Positions 44,427 through 51,520 of a stretch of DNA of 51,520 bases are shown piece by piece. This DNA is from Candidatus Nitrosopumilus sp. (lineage in GTDB: Archaea; Thermoproteota; Nitrososphaeria; Nitrososphaerales; Nitrososphaeraceae): the NCBI GenBank assembly GCA_013694585.1, contig JACDCB010000013.1:1-51520 (forward strand), given 5' to 3'. The position numbers were made by a program, and so were the translations under genes. The notes beneath the pieces are model-generated. The model was given only the letters and a program-made list of their open reading frames with translations, did no database searches and was not told the origin of the DNA. Within the stretch, counting starts at the first letter, position 1. Each line of letters begins with the position of its first letter.

Positions 44427-44439
44427 TATTTATAAGTAA
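44427..44439. promoter_or_regulatory. Bidirectional TATA element between the aminotransferase and M24 peptidase genes
   Basis: TATTTATAAGTAA contains the palindrome TTATAA at 44430-44435 and reads as a TATA box on both strands. Spacing gives minus-strand transcription from about 44407 and plus-strand from about 44458. One element could thus serve both divergent genes. Confidence 0.5.
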
Positions 44440-44473
44440 TTCATTTGCTCTGGTCTTACATGAGGAGAGGTAT

Positions 44474-45607
44474 TTGAATAATCACACTACTAGGCGACAA
44501 AAATTAATCAAACTCATAAATACTCAAAAAGAAAAACAAGAGAATACCAATAATACGGCCATGATTCTAGACAAGCCCGAAGACATCTTCTATTTCACGG
44601 GTTTCTGGGGCGAAGGTATTTTGGTTATATTAGAAACTTTAAGTTCAAAATTAATAGTACCAAAACTAGAGTACACGAGAGCTTTAAGAAGGTCCAAGGA
44701 TTGCGATGTGATTTCATCAGACAGAGGCAAGACCTTAACTGATTCCTTGTCGAATCATTTAAATGAAAATAATGTTGTCTTCTATAACAATAACAATTAC
44801 CATATCATCAAAGAACTTGGTAAAAAAATAAGCAAAAGGAACCTTGTAGTTGACTATAACCCAGTAGAAAAACTTAGGGTAATAAAAGACGCTCAAGAAA
44901 TTGACAAGATAAATAAAGCTTCTAAAATAATTGATAAACTTTTTGAAGTTGCTATCAATGAAATTAAAGTAAATAGATCCGAGGAAGAAATTCAAGCTGT
45001 TCTTGTATATGAAGCCATGAAAATGGGTGCCAAATTTCCTTTTTATCAATTTACCTCAAACCCACTAATAATTGCAAGTGGATCGCAAGCTTCGTTTCCA
45101 CATGCAGAGACATCCAAAAGAACGATTAAAAACGATGAATTCATAGTGTTAGACATTACTTTAAGTTATGACTATTACGTTTCTGATGCGACTAGAACGT
45201 TTGGAATAGGAAGAATATCCAATAAGATGAAGAGCGTTTATGATATTGTTAAAGCTGCGCAGGAAAATGGAATTAGACGATTATCAGAAACGGATAATTT
45301 CGCAGTGGTTGATGCGGCCTGCAGAGATACAATTCAAAAGGAAGGATTTGGAGAATATTTCATTCACTCTACTGGTCACGGCATTGGCTTAGAGGTCCAC
45401 GAATTGCCTTGGATAAGACCCAAAATAATAAGTCGTATCCAAGAAAATATGACGATAACCATAGAACCTGGCATATACTTAGAAAATAAATTCGGTGTAA
45501 GAATAGAGGATAGTTTATGCATAGTTAAAAGGAAGAATGCAAAAATTGGGCAATATTTTGATGCGCTTAATTTTCATTCTTTTGACAAAGAGTTGATCAT
45601 CCTATGA
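44474..45607 (+). CDS. M24-family metallopeptidase (Xaa-Pro aminopeptidase type)
   Basis: Pita-bread-fold aminopeptidase of 377 residues, probably cleaving X-Pro dipeptides or peptides. All five metal ligands are seen: Asp227 (VLDITL), Asp238 (SDATRTF), His302 (STGHGIG), Glu331 (TIEPGIY) and Glu345 (VRIEDS), with catalytic-type His210. The N-terminal creatinase-like domain spans about 1-140. The start is TTG with a GAGGAGAGG-like ribosome-binding site just upstream; no in-frame ATG precedes the conserved part. It shares a short divergent promoter region with the class V aminotransferase. Confidence 0.92.
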   Translation: MNNHTTRRQKLIKLINTQKEKQENTNNTAMILDKPEDIFYFTGFWGEGILVILETLSSKLIVPKLEYTRALRRSKDCDVISSDRGKTLTDSLSNHLNENNVVFYNNNNYHIIKELGKKISKRNLVVDYNPVEKLRVIKDAQEIDKINKASKIIDKLFEVAINEIKVNRSEEEIQAVLVYEAMKMGAKFPFYQFTSNPLIIASGSQASFPHAETSKRTIKNDEFIVLDITLSYDYYVSDATRTFGIGRISNKMKSVYDIVKAAQENGIRRLSETDNFAVVDAACRDTIQKEGFGEYFIHSTGHGIGLEVHELPWIRPKIISRIQENMTITIEPGIYLENKFGVRIEDSLCIVKRKNAKIGQYFDALNFHSFDKELIIL

Positions 45608-46093
45608 CTTGCTTTGAGGAGATTAATAAAAACAAATAAAGAAGTCTAAATACCATCAGAAAAAAGATGTAATTGGGGATGAAGTAATTAGCTGCTCCAG
45701 TCTGAGTATTACAATGATGACCCTGCGACGAACTGACCCAATCAATCGAAATGAAACTAGATGCAAAAGTTCATTCCCGAGACGTTTTGCAATAAAAATG
45801 ATCCGAAGTTGGGAAAAACTATCTTAATATAATTTGTAAACATTTCTTAACCAGCAAATGAAAGCAGTCCCTTAGATATAGACATCGAGATTTGCCCTTC
45901 CTTTTTCGTCATGGATGAGAATATATCGTTGAATTGGCTCACCAGATCGTTAAGGAGTAGTATTTGTAGTATAGGTTTAACTCAGTATTTTGTAATTCAA
46001 TGTTGTTGACTGGTAAATTGCTTAGGCTCACAGGACTTCAAATAATGGATTTCGATTTTGGATCCAATCTCTTCTGAGGATAATTTATTTCAT
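45608..46093. other. Gene-free stretch with a weak C/D-box-like element
   Basis: About 485 bases with no open frame that looks real. At 45715-45721 there is ATGATGA (C-box-like), followed after exactly 12 bases by CTGA (45734-45737, D'-box-like), the spacing of archaeal C/D guide RNAs. A proper C' and terminal D box are not visible, so the call is weak. The rest is AT-rich with no repeats or structure noticed until the hairpin at 46094. Confidence 0.25.
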
Positions 46094-46120
46094 GAGTGAC
46101 TCGGAGTCACTCTTTTATTT
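46094..46120. terminator. Terminator-like hairpin with T-tract
   Basis: GAGTGACT (46094-46101) pairs perfectly with AGTCACTC (46105-46112) across a 3-base loop, and TTTTATTT follows on the plus strand. It directly abuts the stop codon of the minus-strand radical SAM gene. It could end that transcript or plus-strand transcription coming from the M24 gene. Confidence 0.55.
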
Positions 46121-47000
46121 AAAATCTTCTCAACAGCTTAGGTTTCAGTAATTCTGGGTGCTCTCTTAAGTATCCAATTTTCTGTAAGATGGTTTGCTTG
46201 TCTTCGGGGAGAGTACCACCAATTGAGTATACATTAGAAGCATGATTGGCCCTAAAAATCACGTTATCGCTTATGCTTATACCATTAATTAAACTGTTTA
46301 ATTCATCCAATACATCTAGATCGTCAAGTGGGATAAATGGTTCTTTGAACTTGGTATAAAACTCCTTTTCGATGTCAGGTTCCATATAAAGGGTTAATGC
46401 GCCTATATAATTCGGCTCTATCTCGTTTAGTATTTTGGATGTATCTTCTGCATGCACCTTGGAATAATTCTTTCCTCCCAGCCCTAGTATTATCATGCAG
46501 GATAAAATGAATCCAGTGTCCTTTGCTTTTTTACAACTATCTACTATCATCTTAGACGTAGCACCTTTTGTCACTTTTTTAAGGACCGTATTATTCCCAC
46601 TCTCTATGCCTAGATAAACCATATCTAAACCTGCTTTTTTTAAAGATTCCAATTCATCATGTGATTTTTCCAATAAATTCTTAGGCATTGAGTAGCTTGA
46701 GATCCTTTCTAAGTTATTGAATTTTTTTCGTATCATCGAGAGAACATGAATCAATTTGGTTGTTTCCAAGTTTAGAGCATCACCATCCGCCAAGAAAATC
46801 CGCTTAGTCTCTGGATAATAATTAGCCATCATATCTATTTCTCTACTAATTTCGTCAATAGATCGTTCGGAATACTCCTTTGTTCTGTACATATTACAAA
46901 ATGAGCATTTGTTGAATGAGCATCCTAATGTAACTTGAAAAATTAAAGACTGTGATTCAGACGGTGGACGATATAAAGGATAATCATAAACTAATTCCAT
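46119..47000 (-). CDS. Radical SAM protein, function unknown
   Basis: Radical SAM enzyme of about 293 residues. The cluster motif is Cys-x4-Cys-x2-Cys (Cys35, Cys40 and Cys43 counted from the longest frame, GCSFNKCSFC), an unusual spacing compared with the standard x3-x2. Elp3/MiaB-like barrel features follow: IFLADGDALNLET, ISSYSMPKNLLEKS, MVYLGIESGNNTVLKKVTKG and MIILGLGGKNY. The longest frame begins at a TTG (47024), but a TATA-like TTATTTATTG at 47021-47032 puts the transcript start at the ATG 47000 (MELVYDYPLYRPP). The substrate cannot be told. Confidence 0.85.
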   Translation of the reverse strand: MELVYDYPLYRPPSESQSLIFQVTLGCSFNKCSFCNMYRTKEYSERSIDEISREIDMMANYYPETKRIFLADGDALNLETTKLIHVLSMIRKKFNNLERISSYSMPKNLLEKSHDELESLKKAGLDMVYLGIESGNNTVLKKVTKGATSKMIVDSCKKAKDTGFILSCMIILGLGGKNYSKVHAEDTSKILNEIEPNYIGALTLYMEPDIEKEFYTKFKEPFIPLDDLDVLDELNSLINGISISDNVIFRANHASNVYSIGGTLPEDKQTILQKIGYLREHPELLKPKLLRRF

Positions 47001-47020
47001 TAGGTAAGATGCGATGAACC

Positions 47021-47032
47021 ACAATAAATAAC
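47021..47032 (-). promoter_or_regulatory. TATA-like element of the radical SAM gene
   Basis: Minus-strand AGTTATTTATTG region; its spacing gives a transcript start at about 47001, next to the ATG at 47000. This favours the shorter gene start and a leaderless mRNA. Confidence 0.45.
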
Positions 47033-47324
47033 TTAAGTTCGATCAAGATATTAAGACCAATTTCTCTTATTTTTTATATTTTAGAAAGTTGATATCACGG
47101 ATTCTCATTATCGAAAACAAATTCTAATTCAATATCTAAAGAATTTATCTGAAAAAGGCCTATTAATAATAGAATATAGCCTTGATGTGTATCATAGATA
47201 AATTGGTCATTTTGGTTGTTATCACAAAGCATCCTCACTTTCAGCTTGAAATAATACTAACTACAATGTTATGAATATTTTACAAATCAAAAAAGAAAGT
47301 ACAAAAAAAGTTAAGGATAGATTG
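47025..47324. other. AT-rich intergenic region
   Basis: About 300 bases between the radical SAM gene and the repeat-protein gene. Apart from the radical SAM promoter at the left edge and T-rich stretches beyond the repeat-protein stop, nothing is recognised. Confidence 0.4.
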
Positions 47325-47702
47325 CTAATTTCCCTTGAACAAATTCATTAGCATATCCAATGGATTCTTGGATTCTGTGGCATTTGTGCTATTTCCGCTA
47401 GTAGTAGCATTGTCTGCAGCTTGTCCAAATTCACTTGCTGTATCATTTGCTGCTTGGCTTGCACCTTCTGTTGCATTACCAGATGCTTCACCAGTTTCAT
47501 TTGCTGCTCCGCTTAAACTTTCTGTTGCATTACCAGCTGCTTCACCAGTTTCATCTAATACTCCGCCTATACTATTACCAATTTGTTCACCTAAAGATTG
47601 AGCATTTATGGATTGTGCAAAATAATTTACACCACTTCCGGCTAATAAAGAGATAATTCCTGCAAAAACGAACATCCCTGCTGCATATTTAATAAAATTC
47701 AT
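47325..47702 (-). CDS. Secreted repeat protein rich in N-glycosylation sequons
   Basis: Not recognised; 125 residues. A signal peptide (hydrophobic about 7-25, probable cut near SINA-QS) is followed by three 18-residue repeats (51-68, 69-86, 87-104) of the type ETGEAAGNATESLSGAAN. The tail ends DMLMNLFKGN. Seven N-x-S/T sequons (Asn58, 68, 76, 86, 98, 104, 107) are packed into 50 residues, and Pro, Cys and aromatic residues are nearly absent. The mature part is therefore probably a glycosylated, flexible or helical stalk on the cell surface. It is monocistronic. Confidence 0.78.
   Translation of the reverse strand: MNFIKYAAGMFVFAGIISLLAGSGVNYFAQSINAQSLGEQIGNSIGGVLDETGEAAGNATESLSGAANETGEASGNATEGASQAANDTASEFGQAADNATTSGNSTNATESKNPLDMLMNLFKGN
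47391..47552. repeat. 54-base tandem repeats in the sequon-rich protein gene
   Basis: Three units of 54 bases (47499-47552, 47445-47498, 47391-47444). The first two are nearly identical, for example both contain GCTTCACCAGTTTCAT, and the third is diverged. They encode the 18-residue repeats and keep the frame. Confidence 0.85.
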
Positions 47703-47869
47703 TAGAAAGTAATAGCTTGTGCTTGTTTTTAAGATTTACATATAATATTTTTATAGAAAAAATTACAATTCGTATATTATATCTCAATTATACCGCATTT
47801 TTTACTAGACTTTTGATATTAACCTGCAATTATTGAAAATAATATATAGATTAATTCATTTTGAAGAAA

Positions 47870-48919
47870 TTAATGAGATTTAATCTCTCCAGGGGCAAAG
47901 AATTGAATCGCTATGCTAAGTATATAGAGCCCAACAAGAAATATTCCCACACGAATGCCGATGTATCTTTTAAACATTGGAATCAATGCCACCACTGTGA
48001 TTGAAGTAGCAAGCATCATCTGAAACCATAACATCTCGCTATTAGGAATGGTAGTAAAGAACCCACCATGATACATTGCAGCTATAATTGCCACACCCAA
48101 TAAGAGAGAATTATTTAGTATTTTTGAGCCAAGGACATTGGCAATAGCGATTGCGGCACCAGCAGCCCCCTTCCTGGCTAATATCATCATAGAAATTTTT
48201 TCGGGCATTTCTCCAGCAATAGGACTAATTATAACTGCTAAAACAATAGTGGATACTCCAATATCTTCAGAAAAGGTCTGAAGAGTATGAATAAATGGAC
48301 CAGCACCGATCAAAATACCAATAGTTCCTGCTGCGAAAGCCAAAATGGCTTTTGTCATATCATTCTTATTCGTTAGAACATGAATTGGAGTAGAGACTGA
48401 TTTACCTGCGATGGTCTGTACAACAGCGGGTTCCTTTATCTTTTGTTCTCTCTTCATTTCTATATACGCTATTAATACATACGCTACAAACATCCCAACA
48501 AAAATGAATCCATCTACATAATTATATCCGTCAAGCAATAGCATTGCACTGATTAAAGCAGAAACCAATAGGAACACTTTATCGATCTTAAAGGTGCTGA
48601 CATCGATTCTCTTTAGCGGTGCTTTTGATAACCTCGTAGTGGCAATTAGCAACATTAACGCTAGACCAAGAGTCATCATCAAAATATTACTTCCAAGACC
48701 GGCACCTATCGCCACTTCATAGAGGCCCACAGAAGCTGCATAAATGACAATTGCTATTTCTGGAAGTGTCGTTGCAACACTTAGCAAGGTCCTACCTACA
48801 AATTTGGCTCCAAGTCTCATCGACAAATGCTCTGCACCGTATGATAGCACCCAGCTTGCCAAGATAAGCTCTCCCAGCCAGGCCAACATTAGTAGAAAAT
48901 TCTCAATATTCAAAAACAT
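47870..48919 (-). CDS. CaCA-family cation exchanger (Na+/Ca2+-type)
   Basis: Integral membrane antiporter of 349 residues with about ten helices. The two inverted alpha-repeats are visible: SVATTLPEIAIVIYAASVG then GAGLGSNILMMTLGLAL near 47-90, and ISPIAGEMPEKISMMILA then IANVLGSKILNNSLLLG near 230-275. The acidic residues in LPE and MPE are the expected cation ligands. A hydrophilic loop (about 153-185) splits the halves. It probably exports calcium against sodium or protons; the exact ions are not decided by sequence. The T-in-place-of-S (ATTLPE) is a minor variation. Confidence 0.9.
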   Translation of the reverse strand: MFLNIENFLLMLAWLGELILASWVLSYGAEHLSMRLGAKFVGRTLLSVATTLPEIAIVIYAASVGLYEVAIGAGLGSNILMMTLGLALMLLIATTRLSKAPLKRIDVSTFKIDKVFLLVSALISAMLLLDGYNYVDGFIFVGMFVAYVLIAYIEMKREQKIKEPAVVQTIAGKSVSTPIHVLTNKNDMTKAILAFAAGTIGILIGAGPFIHTLQTFSEDIGVSTIVLAVIISPIAGEMPEKISMMILARKGAAGAAIAIANVLGSKILNNSLLLGVAIIAAMYHGGFFTTIPNSEMLWFQMMLATSITVVALIPMFKRYIGIRVGIFLVGLYILSIAIQFFAPGEIKSH

Positions 48920-49032
48920 TAAAATTTATCTCTAACAGCATATAAATTTAATATTTTATCCAAGATTATTTGATGATTAGAAAACCAAATTAGTGCAGTA
49001 AAATCAAATTAAACAACGCATTTAAAAACGAT

Positions 49033-49590
49033 ATGGATTTTGTAAGTAGCAATATCAATAAATACATTGAAATAAACAACCTAATTTCAGCCAGAAAGAA
49101 TTCAATTAAGATTGAATTTAAAAAGATGGAACTGAAAGAAATTCAATCCGATAGTTTATTGGAAGTGGCAGAAGATAAAGTAATACAGGCATTCAAGATT
49201 ATTCACAACGAAGTATTTGTGGAAGATGACGGCCTTTTCATAGAGACCCTAAATGGTTTTCCCGGTGTTTATTCTTCATATATAAATAAAACAATTGGAA
49301 ATGCAGGTATTCTCGACCTGCTTGGGAACAAAGTAAACAGAATTGCAAGTTTCAAGTCAATAATTGCATTCTATGACGGTCATAAAATCGAATCATTTAC
49401 TGGTGAAATAAAAGGTAAAATTTCTTTCGACCTTACAACCGGAGGATGGGGATTTGATCCGATCTTCGTCCCGGAAAATTCGGAATTATCATTCGGTCAA
49501 ATGGATTTGAAAATGAAGAATAAGATATCACATAGAAAGGTTGCTTTAGATAAATTTCTGGAATGGTATTTAAACCCAAGACTAAAATAA
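49033..49590 (+). CDS. XTP/dITP diphosphatase (Ham1/RdgB family)
   Basis: House-cleaning nucleotide pyrophosphatase (185 residues) that hydrolyses non-canonical purine triphosphates such as XTP and ITP. The N-terminal FVSSNINKYIEI corresponds to the substrate-binding SxNxxK region. VFVEDDGLFIETLNGFPGVYSSY holds the catalytic aspartate, and GGWGFDPIFVPENSELSFGQM and NKISHRKVALDKF finish the site. The stop faces the convergent Taw1 gene 15 bases away. Confidence 0.94.
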   Translation: MDFVSSNINKYIEINNLISARKNSIKIEFKKMELKEIQSDSLLEVAEDKVIQAFKIIHNEVFVEDDGLFIETLNGFPGVYSSYINKTIGNAGILDLLGNKVNRIASFKSIIAFYDGHKIESFTGEIKGKISFDLTTGGWGFDPIFVPENSELSFGQMDLKMKNKISHRKVALDKFLEWYLNPRLK

Positions 49591-49604
49591 TCTTAAATCC
49601 TTTA

Positions 49605-50633
49605 CTAAGGGTAAGTTTCTATCCATCTTGAAATAAATCGAGCTTTGTTCTGTAAAACAACAATTCGAGATACTACACTTTCATCCATTAGAGAGTAGTC
49701 TTCCAGATGGGTTTTCAATCCGGCGGAAAATGACCTTACTTCGTCCATCTCCAACATATTTGATTCTTCCAATCTGTTTGTAGACATTCCTATATGCATG
49801 TATGATTTCAATTCAATAAAATGTGGATTTCCTATCTCAACTAATTTAGCAAAATCTTTAAAAAATGTAGGATTATCGTTGAAATTTCGAATTAAGGTAA
49901 AGCGTAAGACTGTGCGGGTGTTAACTTGGGACATAAAATCAAGACTTTGAAGCCATCTCTCCCATGCATTTCTATGCTTTGGTCCATTTATTTTATAAAA
50001 CATATTTTTGTTTGATGCGTTAGTGGACAGGTAAATTTGAGTAGGCAATGCATTTTCGCTAGCTAGTCTATACAACATTTCAGGTTCTTGACCGTTAGTT
50101 ACCAAAAATATTGACTTTGTGGCCTTCAGCTTGGACAAGTATTTTATTAGCTCAGGTAATTTAGGATACATGGTCGGTTCCCCTGAAAGAGAAACTGCAT
50201 AATGTTCTGGAAAAAGGGATTCATCCAATTTGGAGACATTAACATCCGTCTTCCCATAATATCCGACGATTAATTTTCGTCGTTCTTCTAAAAGGTTTTG
50301 GACAATTATTTCAGGATCATCAACTAAATGTGCGGGCATCTCTAATGTGTCATAAAATTCGGTCGGTCTCCAACAATAAATACATCTATTCTCACAATTT
50401 AGAGCCGTAGGAGTCATTTCCATACATCTATGAGTAGATATTCCATAAAATTTGTGCTTATAACACGATCCCCCATCGGAAAAAGATTTTTTTGTCCAAT
50501 GGCATAATTCTACGGCTGAATGATTAAATACCCCATATTTTGCTTTTTTTAATTTTTGCTTAGCAGCGGGTGTAATTTGAATTAAATCATTACCGGTATT
50601 GCTGTGAGAATATATTTCGCCAGAGCAGCTCAT
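49605..50633 (-). CDS. taw1: tRNA 4-demethylwyosine synthase Taw1 (TYW1)
   Basis: Radical SAM enzyme that condenses N1-methylguanosine-37 of tRNA-Phe with pyruvate to give 4-demethylwyosine; 342 residues. The radical SAM motif is Cys80-x3-Cys84-x2-Cys87 (CENRCIYC). Three upstream cysteines, Cys44, Cys57 and Cys70, are spaced 13 and 13 apart, as for the second [4Fe-4S] cluster in Pyrococcus Taw1. AVSLSGEPTMYPKLPEL and LKSYMHIG belong to the family. It is convergent with the XTP pyrophosphatase gene and monocistronic. Confidence 0.95.
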   Translation of the reverse strand: MSCSGEIYSHSNTGNDLIQITPAAKQKLKKAKYGVFNHSAVELCHWTKKSFSDGGSCYKHKFYGISTHRCMEMTPTALNCENRCIYCWRPTEFYDTLEMPAHLVDDPEIIVQNLLEERRKLIVGYYGKTDVNVSKLDESLFPEHYAVSLSGEPTMYPKLPELIKYLSKLKATKSIFLVTNGQEPEMLYRLASENALPTQIYLSTNASNKNMFYKINGPKHRNAWERWLQSLDFMSQVNTRTVLRFTLIRNFNDNPTFFKDFAKLVEIGNPHFIELKSYMHIGMSTNRLEESNMLEMDEVRSFSAGLKTHLEDYSLMDESVVSRIVVLQNKARFISRWIETYP

Positions 50634-50764
50634 GCTTATAATGGATGAATATAGAAATATAAGTTTTGTACAGTCTCAGAACTTGATAAAAAATTTTAAA
50701 CAGGTATTAGGAAGTTAAAACAATTATATATAAATAATTAATATAAAATTTTGATTCAATTAGT

Positions 50765-50869
50765 GGCCTTCGTAGTATAGCCTGGTTAGTATAGGCGGCT
50801 GTGGACTTCACTTAGTTCCTTAAAGAATGCGGAAACCGCTTGAGGAGGGTTCAAATCCCTCCGAAGGCC
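50765..50869 (+). tRNA. tRNA-His (anticodon GTG) with a 30-base intron
   Basis: The acceptor stem GCCTTCG (50766-50772) pairs with CGAAGGC (50862-50868). An extra 5' G (50765) faces discriminator C (50869): the G-1:C73 pair that identifies tRNA-His. T8 A9 follow, then D-stem GTAT/GTAT with G-T pairs, anticodon stem GGCGG/CCGCT, anticodon GTG at 50801-50803, and T-stem GAGGG/CCCTC with loop TTCAAAT. An intron follows base 37. CCA is not encoded. A T-rich stretch after the gene can end transcription. Confidence 0.95.
50805..50834 (+). other. tRNA-His intron with bulge-helix-bulge splice motif
   Basis: A 30-base intron at the canonical 37/38 position. CTGT (50799-50802) pairs with GCGG (50829-50832) as the 4-bp central helix. 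The 3-base bulges are GGA (50803-50805) and AAA (50833-50835), each cut after the second base. An inner helix TTC/GAA follows. This is the standard archaeal BHB recognised by tRNA endonuclease. Confidence 0.9.
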
Positions 50870-51277
50870 CCTCAGTTTTAATTTCAATTTCTGTTAAAAA
50901 AATATCAATTTTACGATTATACCATTCCCTTTGGCAATTCACTACTAGATAATGAATCTAAATCCATCCATTATTGTCGGCCTCTCAATGGCTTGACCCA
51001 TTTTCAGTCCATGGTAACAGGCCTTTATGAAAGCACCAAATTAAAGGATCTTTTTACAGCAATTTGAAAACAATATTACCTTGTAAAACAGAAATATTGT
51101 TTGTTGTCTCTACAGCATAGTATTTACTCGGTCTATTTGATTTTTAGCTGAAATAATGTCGCAAACATTCTATCGCAAGAATTGCATATGAAAATTAAAA
51201 AAAGACTATTCTTGAGTAGAGTATGTATTTCTTATTCTCCTGTAAAAATTAATATCTCAAAGTCTCTTCATATACAT
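50870..51277. other. Intergenic region with a 10-bp hairpin
   Basis: About 405 bases after the tRNA. AAACAATATT (51068-51077) pairs perfectly with AATATTGTTT (51093-51102) around a 15-base loop; it might be an operator or an RNA hairpin, or chance in AT-rich DNA. T-rich sequence just after the tRNA probably ends its transcript. No open frame is recognised. Confidence 0.4.
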
Positions 51278-51520
51278 ATGAACTCAAACAGTTCAAATAC
51301 GGTTGATAATAAAAAACTTGAAGAATTTGTAATTAAAGCAATCGGCGATTTAGGTAGCAGTTTAGGGTCTATGATGGTAATACTAGGTGACAGACTTGGA
51401 CTTTATAAGGCACTGAGTCAATTTGGACCCATGACATCAGAGGAGTTAGCTCATAATACGAATACAGCAGAACGCTATATCAGAGAATGGCTTGCAAGTC
51501 AGGCAGCAGCAGGATATCTA
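51278..51520 (+). CDS. SAM-dependent methyltransferase, N-terminal winged-helix part (partial)
   Basis: The frame starts at the ATG 51278 and runs off the window after 81 codons. The visible part, MMVILGDRLGLYKALSQFGP then MTSEELAHNTNTAERYIREWL, is the dimerisation and winged-helix domain that precedes the methyltransferase domain in Rv2258c-like class I methyltransferases. The catalytic domain is outside the window, so the substrate is unknown. Confidence 0.75.
   Translation, partial: MNSNSSNTVDNKKLEEFVIKAIGDLGSSLGSMMVILGDRLGLYKALSQFGPMTSEELAHNTNTAERYIREWLASQAAAGYL

Noticed and set aside
47391-47552. Tandem repeats as a CRISPR array
   Set aside because: The repeats are directly adjacent, without spacers, and keep a reading frame; no cas genes are nearby.
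47335-47656. Plus-strand frames opposite the sequon-rich repeat protein
   Set aside because: They arise because the 54-base repeats are open on the other strand too; the minus-strand frame has the signal peptide and sensible composition.

Overview
The window reads as a piece of an ammonia-oxidising archaeon (Thaumarchaeota/Nitrososphaerota), most likely a soil Nitrososphaerales type. The grounds are archaeal ribosomal proteins (eS1, eL30, archaeal-type uL15 and uL18), single unsplit genes for RNA polymerase subunits A and B, glycerol-1-phosphate dehydrogenase for archaeal lipids, a three-gene acetyl-/propionyl-CoA carboxylase as used in the 3-hydroxypropionate/4-hydroxybutyrate cycle, RNase P proteins, archaeal RfcL and Taw1, low G+C, and AT-rich TATA boxes about 26 bases before many starts. 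The genus is an inference.

Layout. 1-2614 (minus): end of the spc ribosomal operon, uL18-uS5-uL30-uL15-SecY, with SecY cut by the window edge. 2615-3160: no intact gene. 3161-8370: a divergent block, mdh-larB on minus and larC-larE-cysteine desulfurase on plus, that makes the nickel-pincer nucleotide cofactor; a peroxiredoxin follows. 9100-12684 (minus): biotin-dependent carboxylase pccB-accC-accB. 12772-25465 (minus): two small unknown proteins, RfcL, an unknown 375-residue protein, uS7, uS12, NusA-like, eL30, RpoA, RpoB and RpoH. 25801-28576 (plus): a secreted, membrane-anchored unknown protein and an RPA-like OB-fold protein.

28632-33646: an Lhr-type helicase with an overlapping small membrane protein, then a divergent beta-CASP nuclease paralogue. 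33672-37307 (minus): SepF, a PP-loop enzyme, Pop5, Rpp30, a COG1325 RNA-binding protein and eS1, that is, an RNA-processing superoperon. 37579-45607: a secreted beta-propeller, an EgtB-like sulfoxide synthase, a TRAM protein, G1P dehydrogenase, an FKBP, a class V aminotransferase and an M24 peptidase. 46119-50633: a radical SAM protein, a sequon-rich repeat protein, a CaCA exchanger, an XTP pyrophosphatase and Taw1. The window ends with a tRNA-His carrying an intron and the start of a methyltransferase gene.

How the genes fit together. Most of the window is housekeeping: translation, transcription, RNA processing, carbon fixation and lipid synthesis. The most distinctive block is the lar cluster. 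There larE overlaps a cysteine desulfurase gene and larB directly follows a malate dehydrogenase gene, which suggests that the nickel-pincer cofactor here serves a malate- or hydroxyacid-acting enzyme encoded elsewhere. TATA spacing indicates that many first-of-operon genes are leaderless, several from TTG, while genes inside operons often have Shine-Dalgarno sequences. Several gene starts were shortened on this basis. All calls come from reading the sequence; no database search was run.
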